From: Erythrobacter sp.
GTDB lineage: Bacteria > Pseudomonadota > Alphaproteobacteria > Sphingomonadales > Sphingomonadaceae
DNA: 40,200 bases
Reading direction: 5' to 3'
Assembly: GCF_023653175.1 (NCBI RefSeq)
Contig: NZ_JAMNXL010000010.1
Coordinates: forward strand, 1-40,200
In this document: in pieces, positions 1 to 7,662 of the stretch
How the letters are laid out: each line of letters opens with the position of its first letter
How positions within the stretch are numbered: position 1 is the first letter of the stretch
Translations under genes and position numbers: made by a program
Notes under the pieces: model-generated
The model's input: only the letters and a program-made list of their open reading frames with translations
What the model was told of the DNA's origin: nothing
Databases searched by the model: none

Positions 1-18
1 GAGGGGGCGCGCGGTCAT
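1..18 (-). CDS. Start of next gene of the ter operon (partial, runs off window)
   Basis: An ATG at 18-16 overlaps the TGA stop (17-15) of the phosphoribosyltransferase gene in an ATGA arrangement, and the frame stays open to the window edge (M-T-A-R-P-L). The four-base overlap suggests translational coupling and that the ter operon continues leftward. In related Ter clusters the phosphoribosyltransferase is accompanied by ATP-grasp, HAD phosphatase or HpcH/CitE-like genes, so one of these is a reasonable guess, but six codons cannot identify it. Confidence 0.5.
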
Positions 19-1175
19 GCGGGCTCGCCATAGCGGCACAACAGCGTCTCGACCATGACGGGAGAGCCCGCTTCGGCGCACCACCGGGCGAGCGCCTCGG
101 CCTGACCGCCGGCGATCTCGGCGGCGATCACGATGCGGTCCGGGCGGTGGGCGAGGAGGTTGTAGACATGGCAGGTCGCGCCCGAGCCATAGGCGTCTTC
201 CAGCGTGGTGACGCTCTGCATCGCATGGCCGAGCATGGCCGGCGTGCGGGTGATCGACTGGACGGTGGTGACCGCGCCCTGTGCAGCGAACTCCTCGGCG
301 ATGCGCAGTGCCTCATAGGCATGCTCGCCATCGCCGAGCACCAGCACCCGCTCGCCGGGGGCGGCGGTGGCGGGAGCGCGAGTGGCAGATTCGGGAGCGA
401 GGAGGCCAGTGCGGCTGCGCATGCCGGTCGCAGGCGCGGTGCCATGGCGATTGGCGGTGGGGGCGAGGCTCGTGGCGGCCTGCGCGGCGCCGGGCGTCCA
501 GTCGAGCGTGCCCGCGATCAGCGAATGCGCGCTCGTGGGGCGCGGCATGCGGGAGAGGAAGGCCTGCGCACTCCAGTCGGTGAGGCTGGCGCAGGCGATC
601 CGCTCGATCTGCGGCAGGGCCGCGACCAGCGCCTCGGCGGCTTCCACGAAGGTGCTGCCGGTGCTGCACTCGTCGTCGATGATGACGAGGCTGCGGGCCT
701 GCGGGAGCACTTCCTCGACCGCGCCCGCTACCTGCACCATGTGGCTGGCGGCGTGGCTGTGGCCTTCCTCGAAGCGGCACAGCACGCGCGCGCCCGGGGC
801 AGTCTGGCGGCTCGACTGGACATAGGCGCTGGCAAGGACCGGGTGACGACCGCGCCACGCGGCCCACACGGCCTGCGCAAGACCCGTCGCGGTTTCGGCC
901 ATGCCGCAGAACAGCACCGGAGCGGGGAGGTCAGTAGGTATCTGGGCAGCGAGCGCATCGGCGGCGGCCCGCAAGGCTTCCGGCGGCGTCGGCAGGTGGC
1001 GGCCGAGCACCCGCGAGACGATCAGGAACCCGCGCTTCGGGTTCGCCCGTGCGGCGAAATCGCAGAGCGCGTTCACACGCTCCGGCGCGACCCAGGACAG
1101 TGTCAATGTCCCGGTCGGCAATGCGACCGCAAGTTCATGCTGCGGCGTCGCCGACGCCGGCGCGGGCTCAGGCAT
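15..1175 (-). CDS. Ter-linked phosphoribosyltransferase with TRSP-type C-terminal domain
   Basis: This is a 386-aa predicted cytoplasmic enzyme. Residues about 30-230 look like a type I phosphoribosyltransferase (PRTase_2 type): the acidic PRPP-binding loop VIIDDECSTGSTF lies at about 164-176. Residues about 270-386 look like the TRSP domain that follows this PRTase in Ter clusters; the signature here reads TRTP (309-312). The family is proposed, from gene-neighbourhood work on Ter systems, to help make a nucleoside-like metabolite; no substrate is proven. The ATG at 1175 is chosen because it overlaps the protease stop by 8 bp; a GTG at 1199 would add eight residues. The linker at 230-270 is low-complexity Ala/Thr. 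Domain family is fairly secure, the reaction is inferred. Confidence 0.82.
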   Translation of the reverse strand: MPEPAPASATPQHELAVALPTGTLTLSWVAPERVNALCDFAARANPKRGFLIVSRVLGRHLPTPPEALRAAADALAAQIPTDLPAPVLFCGMAETATGLAQAVWAAWRGRHPVLASAYVQSSRQTAPGARVLCRFEEGHSHAASHMVQVAGAVEEVLPQARSLVIIDDECSTGSTFVEAAEALVAALPQIERIACASLTDWSAQAFLSRMPRPTSAHSLIAGTLDWTPGAAQAATSLAPTANRHGTAPATGMRSRTGLLAPESATRAPATAAPGERVLVLGDGEHAYEALRIAEEFAAQGAVTTVQSITRTPAMLGHAMQSVTTLEDAYGSGATCHVYNLLAHRPDRIVIAAEIAGGQAEALARWCAEAGSPVMVETLLCRYGEPA

Positions 1176-2355
1176 GGACGAGGATGCTGACCACCGCACT
1201 GCGCGCCCGGGTCACGACATTGCGGCGCAGATTGTCGGTCGAGATCGCGAGCGGTGGCAGGTCCGCGCCTGCAGCGGCGGCGATCTCGGCGACGAGGCTC
1301 GCGCGGATGCCGAAATTGACGTTCTCCGAGATCGACCCGCGGCTGCGCATATTGTCATGCGCGAGGCTCGCCGAGGTCACGCCCACGAGGTTGCCGAACT
1401 CGTCGATGATCGCGCCGCCCGAGGAGCCCGAGCCGATCGGCGCCGAAAACTGGAAGCGCGACACGTCGCCCCCGCTCCCTGTCAGCCCCGAGACATTGCC
1501 GGTGGTGACCTTGAGGTCGGCGCCCAGCACGTCGATCAGCGGGAAGCCGGCTGCCATGATGTCCTCGCCGAGGAACAGCGGCGAGCCGATCCGCAAGGGC
1601 AGCGGCTCGCCGTGGGTCGTGCAGCGCAGCAGCGCCAGGTCATGCACATGATCGACCGCCAGCGTCACCGCGAGATCGCGCGCGCGGCCCACTTCGAGCT
1701 TCTGCCCGTCCTCGACCACATGGGCGTTGGTGATGATCAGATCGCGCCCGATCAGCACCCCGCTGCCCGAGCCGAGCATCTGGCCGGGCATCGGCTTGGG
1801 CCGCGCCTGCCCCTCGGAAAAGCCGCGCCCGTCGGGATGCGGGATCGGCCCGCTCCCGCCGGGATAGGGAGTTCCGGGCAGCGGCACGCCGGGGGCATTG
1901 CGGTAGGGCACCTCGACCCCGCTCATGTTGCGGGCGCGCACATAGGCGTCGATCCCGAAGGTGAAGCCCTCGTTCGAGAGCTTCATCCGGCGCTCGCCAT
2001 TCTTGGTATAGACCTCGGCGAGGATCACCGCGGCGAGCTGTTCGGTCGGCTGCGGCATCTGCCAGGTGGTGCCGTCGACCTCGAAGGTGAGCGGGTAGGC
2101 GTGATTGGTGAAGCCGCCGTGGCGGTCATCCATGACATAGGCGACGATCTCGAAATCGCCCTGAAGCTCGGCCATGCCCTGCATGAACCACTGCGCCTGA
2201 TCGATCCGGTCGAAGGCGAGCACCCGCCCGCGCTGGCTCTCGTCGCGCCCGATGGCGGCGATGGCGATGCGCGCCGCCTCGCCCCCACGCATGTGGATGC
2301 GGCAATCGGCCTTGGGGCTGATCTTGACGCGCTGTCCGGGCTGGGCGGGCTGCAT
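1168..2355 (-). CDS. TerD-domain / trypsin-like serine protease fusion
   Basis: This is a 395-aa two-domain protein. Residues about 1-145 are a TerD-like domain (starting with a basic KISPKADCRI strand and containing VILAEVYTKNGERRMKLSNEGF, which matches the conserved late TerD segment in shortened form). A Pro/Gly-rich linker (about 150-192) leads to a trypsin/HtrA-type protease domain with a complete apparent catalytic triad: His212 in TNAHVV, Asp239 in HDLALL and Ser312 in GSSGG. No PDZ domain and no signal peptide are visible, so a cytoplasmic protease tethered to the Ter complex is inferred. It starts 12 bp after the upstream terD stop and overlaps the PRTase gene, so it is operonic. TerD normally binds calcium, but the usual GDNxTGxGxGDDE loop is absent here. 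Confidence 0.87.
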   Translation of the reverse strand: MQPAQPGQRVKISPKADCRIHMRGGEAARIAIAAIGRDESQRGRVLAFDRIDQAQWFMQGMAELQGDFEIVAYVMDDRHGGFTNHAYPLTFEVDGTTWQMPQPTEQLAAVILAEVYTKNGERRMKLSNEGFTFGIDAYVRARNMSGVEVPYRNAPGVPLPGTPYPGGSGPIPHPDGRGFSEGQARPKPMPGQMLGSGSGVLIGRDLIITNAHVVEDGQKLEVGRARDLAVTLAVDHVHDLALLRCTTHGEPLPLRIGSPLFLGEDIMAAGFPLIDVLGADLKVTTGNVSGLTGSGGDVSRFQFSAPIGSGSSGGAIIDEFGNLVGVTSASLAHDNMRSRGSISENVNFGIRASLVAEIAAAAGADLPPLAISTDNLRRNVVTRARSAVVSILVHA

Positions 2356-2367
2356 CGCCTTGTCGCC

Positions 2368-2949
2368 TTAGCCGATATTCACGCCCATCGCGCCCGCGAG
2401 GCCCGCAAGACCGCTGCGCCAGCCTTCGCCGATCGCCTTGACCTTGATCTCGCCCGCGGGGCTCCGATAGAGCTCGACGAAGACCATCGCGACATTCATC
2501 GAGGCGTCTTCGGAGAGGTCATAGCGCGCCAGCTCCTTGCCGTCGGCCTGGTTGACCACGCGCGCAAAGGCGTTCGAGACCGAGCCGAAATTCTGGCCGT
2601 TGATCTCGCCCTCGTGGATGGTGACCGCGATCACGACCTTCTTGGCCTGCGGCGTGAGCTTGGCGAAATCGATCAGGATCGTCTCGTCATCGCCCGCGCC
2701 CTCGCCGGTGCGGTTGTCGCCGCTGTAGACCACCGCGCCATCGGGCGAGGTCTTGTTGTTGTAGAACACGAAATTGGCGTCGGAGAGAACCTTGTCGTCC
2801 TCGCCGATCACGAAGGCCGAGGCGTCGAGATCGAAGGCCGCGCCGTCCGTCTTGCGCACGTCCCAGCCGAGGCCGACAATCACTGCGTTGAGGCCCGGGG
2901 CCTCCTTCGAGAGCGAGACATTGCCACCCTTGCTGAGCGAAACCGCCAT
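2368..2949 (-). CDS. terD: TerD family protein (paralogue 2)
   Basis: This 193-aa single-domain TerD/TerE protein is of standard family length. Visible family motifs are [17 protein letters not shown] near the N-terminus, GLGWD (26-30), FDLDAS (39-44) and the calcium-binding loop [13 protein letters not shown] (77-89). TerD proteins are cytoplasmic calcium-binding beta-sandwich proteins linked to tellurite resistance, phage inhibition and colicin resistance, acting with TerC-type membrane proteins. It lies 66 bp after the other terD and 12 bp before the TerD-protease fusion. A good Shine-Dalgarno (AAGGGAA) precedes the ATG. It is closely similar to its upstream neighbour, so the pair is a tandem duplication; terE would be an equally good name. 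Confidence 0.9.
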   Translation of the reverse strand: MAVSLSKGGNVSLSKEAPGLNAVIVGLGWDVRKTDGAAFDLDASAFVIGEDDKVLSDANFVFYNNKTSPDGAVVYSGDNRTGEGAGDDETILIDFAKLTPQAKKVVIAVTIHEGEINGQNFGSVSNAFARVVNQADGKELARYDLSEDASMNVAMVFVELYRSPAGEIKVKAIGEGWRSGLAGLAGAMGVNIG

Positions 2950-3015
2950 TATCCGTGTTCCCTTCAGTGGAAGCGCGCGGCCGACGACATTGCCCCCGAC
3001 CGCGCACCTTGCCCG

Positions 3016-3594
3016 TTAGCCGATGTTGACGCCGTAGTGCGCGGCGAGCGGGCCGAGGCCGCCCTTGAAGCCCTGGCCGACGGCGCGGAACTTCCATTCG
3101 GCCCCGTGGCGATAGACTTCGCCGAGGATCATCGCGGTTTCGACCGAGGCGTCTTCCGACAGGTCGTAACGCACGACTTCGTTGTTGTTGTTGGCATCGA
3201 CGAGGCGGATGAAGGCGTTCGAGACCTGACCGAAGGTCTGGCCCTTGCTGTCGCCGTCATGGATGGTCACCACCACCGCGACCTTGTCGACATCGGCGGG
3301 CAGCTTCGAGAGGGTGATCTCGATCTGCTCGTCATCGCCGTCGCCCTCGCCGGTGCGGTTGTCGCCCTGGTGGATAACCGCGCCGCCGGCGACGTTCTTG
3401 TTGTTGTAGAAGCAGAAGTCCATGTCGCTGCGGACCTTGCCGCCCGCGTTGCAGATGAAGGCCGAGGCGTCGAGGTCGAAATCCTGACCATCGGTCGCGC
3501 GCACGTCCCAGCCGAGGCCGACCATGATGCGGTCGAGACCCGGTGCTTCCTTCGACAGGCTGACATTGCCACCCTTCGACAGCGAAATAGCCAT
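3016..3594 (-). CDS. terD: TerD family protein (paralogue 1)
   Basis: This 192-aa TerD-family protein has the same layout as its neighbour: [17 protein letters not shown] at the N-terminus, GLGWD (26-30), FDLDAS (39-44) and the acidic loop [13 protein letters not shown] (77-89), the canonical calcium site. An Asn run (residues 135-138) lies in a predicted loop near the C-terminal half. The ATG at 3594 follows a strong purine-rich ribosome site (AAAGGAAG); the longer open frame to 3708 begins with Arg/Lys-rich sequence that does not match the family and is rejected. It is downstream of the DUF475 membrane gene with a 79-bp gap. It is expected to act in the cytoplasm with the TerC-like membrane partner; specific function in this organism is unknown. 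Confidence 0.91.
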   Translation of the reverse strand: MAISLSKGGNVSLSKEAPGLDRIMVGLGWDVRATDGQDFDLDASAFICNAGGKVRSDMDFCFYNNKNVAGGAVIHQGDNRTGEGDGDDEQIEITLSKLPADVDKVAVVVTIHDGDSKGQTFGQVSNAFIRLVDANNNNEVVRYDLSEDASVETAMILGEVYRHGAEWKFRAVGQGFKGGLGPLAAHYGVNIG

Positions 3595-3673
3595 GTGACG
3601 TCTTCCTTTCCCTATGCTGGCGGCAACCGGGACCGCCCCGGCTGCTAACGCCCGATCAAACTTGCGCGCCCTG

Positions 3674-4735
3674 TCAGGCGGCGGCTTCTTCGCCTTCCGG
3701 CCCCTCACCGTCGGGGTTAGCCTTGTTCCAGGCCACCGAAGACCAGAAGGCGAGCCCGATCAGCACCGCGCCGATCAGGCCGGTGATGACTTCGGAGATG
3801 TGCATGAAAGTGTTGAGGTACATGATCACCGCCAGCGCGAGGATCGCATAGAATGCCCCGTGCTCGAGGTAGCGGTATTCGCTCATAGTGCCCTGGCGGA
3901 CCAGGAAGATCGTCATCGAGCGCACGAACATCGCGCCAATGCCGAGGCCGATGGCGATGATGATGAGGTTGTTGGTGAGCGCAAAGGCGCCGATCACGCC
4001 GTCGAAGCTGAAGCTCGCATCGAGCACTTCGAGGTACAGGAACGCGCCGAAGCCCGCCTTGGCGACGTCACCGGTGGAGGGCGTGGGCGGTTCGAGCACG
4101 TGGTTGACCACCTCGACTGCGAGATAGGTCAGCAGGCCGGCGATGGCGGCGGTGACGAAGGTCAGCGCCTCCTCGCCCGGCAGCACGGTCGAGACCCCCC
4201 AGGTCGCGGCCAGCACCAGCCCGATCGACACCGCCTCGATATTCGCCACCTTGGCGAGCGGGCGTTCGATGGCGGCGATCCAGTCGACCTCCTTGTCAGC
4301 GTCGAAGAAGTAGTTGAGGCCGACCATCCCGAGGAAGGCGCCGCCAAAGCCCATCAGGCCTACGTGCGCGCCCTCGACAATCCGCTGATATTCGGACGGC
4401 GAGTTCAATGCGAGGTTGATCGCCTCCACCGGGCCGAGCGAAGCGGCGACCATCACGATCACCAGCGGGAAGACGATCCGCATCCCGAACACCGCGATCG
4501 CGATACCCCAGGTCAGGAAGCGCTGCTGCCAGACCGGCGACATGTCCTTCAGCACCGAGGCATTGACCGCGGCATTATCGAACGACAGCGAGACTTCCAG
4601 CACCGCGAGCACGGCGCAGATCCACACCATTGAAAGCACGCCGTCGATCGTGCCGGTCAGCGCCCAGCCGTAATATCCGCCAAGCGCCAGGCCGGCGGCG
4701 GTGAATAGCAGCGAGCCGCCAAAATGTTTGAACAT
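3674..4735 (-). CDS. DUF475 / TerC-like integral membrane protein
   Basis: This 353-aa polytopic membrane protein has about eight to nine hydrophobic segments and matches DUF475, a TerC-related family found in Ter operons. Characteristic features are an acidic residue inside a membrane segment in [14 protein letters not shown] (about 45-58) and a second, pseudo-repeated copy in [18 protein letters not shown] in the second half; these intramembrane Asp/Glu residues are typical of TerC-like transporters and may bind metal. The C-terminus is short and acidic. The ATG at 4735 is preferred (AAGGGGAT upstream) over an upstream in-frame start at 4819 that would overlap the terA-like gene. It is probably the inner-membrane anchor or metal exporter for the soluble TerD proteins. 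Confidence 0.88.
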   Translation of the reverse strand: MFKHFGGSLLFTAAGLALGGYYGWALTGTIDGVLSMVWICAVLAVLEVSLSFDNAAVNASVLKDMSPVWQQRFLTWGIAIAVFGMRIVFPLVIVMVAASLGPVEAINLALNSPSEYQRIVEGAHVGLMGFGGAFLGMVGLNYFFDADKEVDWIAAIERPLAKVANIEAVSIGLVLAATWGVSTVLPGEEALTFVTAAIAGLLTYLAVEVVNHVLEPPTPSTGDVAKAGFGAFLYLEVLDASFSFDGVIGAFALTNNLIIIAIGLGIGAMFVRSMTIFLVRQGTMSEYRYLEHGAFYAILALAVIMYLNTFMHISEVITGLIGAVLIGLAFWSSVAWNKANPDGEGPEGEEAAA

Positions 4736-4778
4736 CGAATATGATCCCCTTGGCCGCGTGATACGGCGGTCTTGTTGC

Positions 4779-5975
4779 TTAGTCCTTACTGCCGCGCTGC
4801 CATTGCAGATAGACGCCAATGTCTTCGGCGAAGGGCTTCTGGCTCTGGTAGAAGCGCATCAGGCGGCTCATCTTGAGCTCCCCGCCGACATTGTCGATCA
4901 GCGCGATGCCGCACAGGCGCTCGCGGCTGTTCACCTCGTCCATGCGGATCTCGATCTCGGGCTGGCCCGGGATGTTGAGGCGGACGACGCCATCGGTCTC
5001 GGCCCAGTTGGGCGCACCTTCATAGATCAGGGCGAAGACCCCGATGCGGCGGATGTAATCGAAATACTGGCCGTTGACGCGGATTGTCTCTCCGGCCGCG
5101 ATGGCGCCGGTGCGGTCGTCGCCCGACAGTTCGATGAAGGGCGGCTGGTTGTAGGCGCCGAAGCTGCGCCCGAGGGCCTGGATGCAGCCAGCGCCCATGC
5201 CGTCGGCGAGTTCGAAGATCACGCCGAGATCAAGGTCAAGCTGCTGGGAGCCGCCGAAGAAGCCCTTCTTCTGGGTGCGTGCCGTCCAGTTGAGGTTGAG
5301 CACGATCTCGCCGAAGGAATTGCCCTGCTTCTTGAGGCTGACCGAGGAATTGCCCTTGTCGAGGCTGATCTTCTTCAGGCTGATCGGCGCAGACGGCGGA
5401 GGAGGCGGCGGCGGCGGCGGGGGCGGCGGGGGTGCCGGGGGCGGAGGGGGCGGCGGCGGAGCGGGCGCAGGAGCAGGTTCGTCCACCTCGCCCCCGAAAT
5501 GCCCGATCAGCGCGGCGAGCCCGCCGGCAAACCCGGCAGCAATCGTGCCGATCTTCCAGCCCGAGGAATGGCGATAGACCTCCGCCAGCATCACCGCCTT
5601 TTCGTTGGTGAGCGCGGCCGCGGCATCGAAGCTCGCCTTGCCGCCGTCGAGAATCACCATCAGCGGGCGGCTTTCGCCCACGGCGCGGCTGTCATGGGTA
5701 GCGGTGAAGACGATGCGGTCGATATTGCCGGGAAGCCGGTCCAGATCGAGCGTGAAGGTCGCAGTGTTGCCCGCCGCCGCCATCCGCACCTCGCCATTCG
5801 GGGTGGCAGGGTTGGAGAACAGCACGACATAGCGGTCATCGCCGATCTTCTGCCCGGGCTCGAGCCCGAAAGCGGCAATGTCGATCCCGTCCAGACCGAA
5901 TTCGACCTTCACCTCGCATTGCGGCCCGACCCCGAGGTCGGACAGCGAGCGCTTTTCCCCACGTTGCAGCTGCAT
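4779..5975 (-). CDS. terA: TerA-like protein with two TerD domains joined by polyproline linker
   Basis: This 398-aa protein has a first TerD-like domain (about 1-163), a 28-residue Pro/Ala tract (167-194, including runs of 8 and 13 prolines) and a second TerD-like domain (about 197-398, beginning PISLKKISLDKGNSSVSLKK). The double-domain layout is that of TerA. Domain two carries LDLDLG and SGDDRTGAIAAGE, a partly degenerate calcium loop; domain one has none. It sits between the terZ-like gene (68-bp gap) and the DUF475 gene (43-bp gap). The proline runs would stall ribosomes without EF-P and are encoded by a nearly pure G/C tract at 5394-5477, so length polymorphism or sequencing error there is possible. 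The ATG has GGGAG upstream. Confidence 0.86.
   Translation of the reverse strand: MQLQRGEKRSLSDLGVGPQCEVKVEFGLDGIDIAAFGLEPGQKIGDDRYVVLFSNPATPNGEVRMAAAGNTATFTLDLDRLPGNIDRIVFTATHDSRAVGESRPLMVILDGGKASFDAAAALTNEKAVMLAEVYRHSSGWKIGTIAAGFAGGLAALIGHFGGEVDEPAPAPAPPPPPPPPAPPPPPPPPPPPPPSAPISLKKISLDKGNSSVSLKKQGNSFGEIVLNLNWTARTQKKGFFGGSQQLDLDLGVIFELADGMGAGCIQALGRSFGAYNQPPFIELSGDDRTGAIAAGETIRVNGQYFDYIRRIGVFALIYEGAPNWAETDGVVRLNIPGQPEIEIRMDEVNSRERLCGIALIDNVGGELKMSRLMRFYQSQKPFAEDIGVYLQWQRGSKD
5394..5477 (-). repeat. Low-complexity polyproline-coding tract
   Basis: On the plus strand this is a GGC/GGG/GGA-rich simple repeat that encodes the Pro/Ala linker of the TerA-like protein. It keeps the reading frame of both flanking TerD domains, so the assembled length is compatible with a functional gene. 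Slippage could change the linker length. Confidence 0.85.
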
Positions 5976-6043
5976 GCGAATATGCTCCCGGTCTTGAATG
6001 GCCCGCCGCGCCCCTCGCGCGACCGGGCCCGGAGGTGTTCAGG

Positions 6044-6625
6044 TCAAAGAATGGCGCGTGCGGGCGCGGTGAGATCGTGGACGGTGCGCCCCTCGGTGCG
6101 TGTCCCGATCGCCTTGAAGTCCCACTGGCCGCCGGCGCGCGACAGGCGGGCGAGGATCAGCCCGGTGTGCGGGCCCGTATCCGAGATGTCGAAGCGCGCC
6201 AGCTCGCGCCCGCTCTTCTTGTCGACCACCCGGCCGAAGGCATTGGCGACCTTGTCGAAGGTCTGCCCCCGAAAGGAGTTCACGGTGAGCACGATGTGTT
6301 CGACCCGCACATCGAGCCGGTCCAGCTCGATGGCGATGCTCTCGTCGTCGCCGTCACCCTCGCCGGTGAGGTTGTCGCCGCTGTGGCGAATCGTGCCGGC
6401 AGCATTGCTGAGCTTGCCGAACCACACCTGCTCGAGCACGGTCTTGTCAGCGTCGAAGGTGATGCACGAGGCGTCGAGGTCGATATCGCCGCTGCCGCCC
6501 AGCAACCCGCCGAAAAAGCCCTTCTTGGCAACGTCCCAGCCCACGCCGAGGCTGATCTGGGACAACCCGTGCGGGGCCTCCTTGGCGAGGCTGACCGACT
6601 GGCTCTTCTGGAGCGATATTCCCAC
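6044..6625 (-). CDS. terZ: TerD family protein (TerZ-like), first gene of the ter operon
   Basis: This 193-aa TerD-family protein is most like TerZ in having an insertion after the GVGWD motif (KKGFFGGLLGGSGD, about 34-47) before IDLDAS. The calcium loop [14 protein letters not shown] is intact (82-95). The GTG at 6625 is chosen as start: it follows GGGGGA at good spacing and gives the family-typical GISLQKSQSVSLAKEAP N-terminus, while the frame upstream to 6694 runs through the promoter and an inverted repeat. It is the first gene after the putative ter promoter, with 68 bp to the terA-like gene. The assignment to TerZ rather than TerD is by resemblance only. Confidence 0.88.
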   Translation of the reverse strand: MGISLQKSQSVSLAKEAPHGLSQISLGVGWDVAKKGFFGGLLGGSGDIDLDASCITFDADKTVLEQVWFGKLSNAAGTIRHSGDNLTGEGDGDDESIAIELDRLDVRVEHIVLTVNSFRGQTFDKVANAFGRVVDKKSGRELARFDISDTGPHTGLILARLSRAGGQWDFKAIGTRTEGRTVHDLTAPARAIL

Positions 6626-6645
6626 TGATCCCCCGCGACGCTGCG

Positions 6646-6666
6646 CCTGTCTCGTTCTGAGACAGG
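6646..6666. promoter_or_regulatory. Perfect inverted repeat at the ter promoter (operator or leader hairpin)
   Basis: CCTGTCTC and GAGACAGG are separated by five bases (GTTCT), giving an 8-bp perfect inverted repeat that begins at the -10 element and covers the likely transcription start of the ter operon. This position is typical of a repressor operator; it could instead form a hairpin in the 5' leader. No dedicated regulator gene is seen next to it. Confidence 0.5.
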
Positions 6667-6694
6667 ATATCCCCGATGGCCGGAAGGGTGTCAA
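6664..6694 (-). promoter_or_regulatory. Putative sigma70 promoter of the ter operon
   Basis: Reading the minus strand, a perfect TTGACA (6694-6689) is followed after 17-19 bp by GATATC/TATCCT (6671-6664). The next gene downstream on this strand is the terZ-like gene about 40 bp away, and no other gene lies between. It is an exact -35 match with a moderate -10. Confidence 0.5.
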
Positions 6695-6774
6695 CCCTGC
6701 ACCCGAAGGGGTTGCAGAGGGCTTAGTGTTGTTATCGTTACGTTTTTGTTAAGGCTGGCGCGGCGGAAATCGGG

Positions 6775-6969
6775 TTATCCGACACTCTTCACGCGGCGAC
6801 CTGCATGGTTCTCGATCACCGCAATCGCGTCGCGCATCGCGCAGGTCTTGCCGATCTGGGTGTCGCTGCCCCACACCGATCCCTTGTAGAGGTAGATCCA
6901 GCCATTGCTTTCAGAGACATAGTAGAGATTCTCGCCTCCGCCTTCGACGATTACCCGCTTCTTCGCCAT
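6775..6969 (-). CDS. Small conserved-looking protein, unknown function
   Basis: This 64-aa protein has a basic start (MAKKRVIVEGGGENLYYVS), an aromatic middle (NGWIYLYKGSVWGSD) and a basic C-terminal helix (AMRDAIAVIENHAGRRVKSV). No signal peptide, membrane segment or known motif is seen. It begins 24 bp after the marC stop, with GAGG upstream of the ATG, so it is probably the last gene of the yggT-folD-marC transcript. Its balanced composition and ribosome site suggest a real gene. I do not recognise the family. Confidence 0.7.
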   Translation of the reverse strand: MAKKRVIVEGGGENLYYVSESNGWIYLYKGSVWGSDTQIGKTCAMRDAIAVIENHAGRRVKSVG

Positions 6970-6993
6970 GCGCCTCGTCCCCCCGGTGGCAGA

Positions 6994-7623
6994 TCAGAGC
7001 CCGAAGCTGCCCTTCAGCCCGTCGATCACATATTGCGCGGCGAGCGCCGCCAGCAGCACGCCGAGCAGGCGGGTGATGACCGCCTCGACCTTGTCGCCCA
7101 GCAGCCGGATCAGCGGCCCGGCCGCCACCAGCGCGGCCGCGGTAATGACCAGCACCGCCGCCAGCGCGCCGAGGATCTGGCCTTGCTCTGCCCAGTCCCC
7201 ATCCGCCTCGTTCATCAGCAGCATCACCGCCGCGATCGCGCCCGGCCCGGCGAGCATCGGCATCGCCATCGGGAAGACCGAGACGTCCTCGATCTCGGGG
7301 GTTGCCGCGATCTTCTCGGCGCGTTCCTCGCGGCGCTGGGTGCGCTTTTCGAAGACCATGTCGAAGGCGATGAAGAACAGCATCAGCCCGCCCGCGATGC
7401 GGAAGGAATTGAGCTCGATATGCAGCGCGCCGAGCAGCTCCTGCCCGAACAATGCGAAGATAAGCAGGATGATGCTGGCGATCCCGGTCGCGCGCAGGGC
7501 CATGCTGCGCGCCTGTTCGCGGGTCGCGCCCTTGGTCAGCCCGGCATAGATCGGCGCGCACCCGGGCGGGTCGATCACCACGAACAGGGTGACGAAGGCG
7601 GAAAGGAAGGTCTCGGTCAGCAT
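6994..7623 (-). CDS. marC: MarC family integral membrane protein
   Basis: This 209-aa protein has about six transmembrane segments and matches the MarC family (named from the multiple-antibiotic-resistance locus of E. coli, although a role in resistance has not held up). Family motifs are VVIDPPGCAPIYAGLT near the N-terminus, GLMLFFIAFDMVF in the middle and PMAMPMLAGPGAIAAVM after a charged cytoplasmic loop (about 95-115). MarC proteins are distantly related to LysE/TerC-type transporters; the substrate is unknown. It is 39 bp downstream of the lipoprotein gene on the same strand. Its closeness to the Ter operon, which also has a TerC-like protein, may be chance. Confidence 0.88.
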   Translation of the reverse strand: MLTETFLSAFVTLFVVIDPPGCAPIYAGLTKGATREQARSMALRATGIASIILLIFALFGQELLGALHIELNSFRIAGGLMLFFIAFDMVFEKRTQRREERAEKIAATPEIEDVSVFPMAMPMLAGPGAIAAVMLLMNEADGDWAEQGQILGALAAVLVITAAALVAAGPLIRLLGDKVEAVITRLLGVLLAALAAQYVIDGLKGSFGL

Positions 7624-7662
7624 GGTGCCGTTGGTTCGGGGGGCTTCGGCCGCCCCCTCACA

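Noticed and set aside
901..3648. A 915-codon plus-strand open frame
   Set aside because: It is antisense to the ter operon, whose minus-strand products have clear TerD and protease motifs; the plus-strand product is Arg/Ala/Gly/His-rich with no family. Long antisense frames are usual at this GC content.
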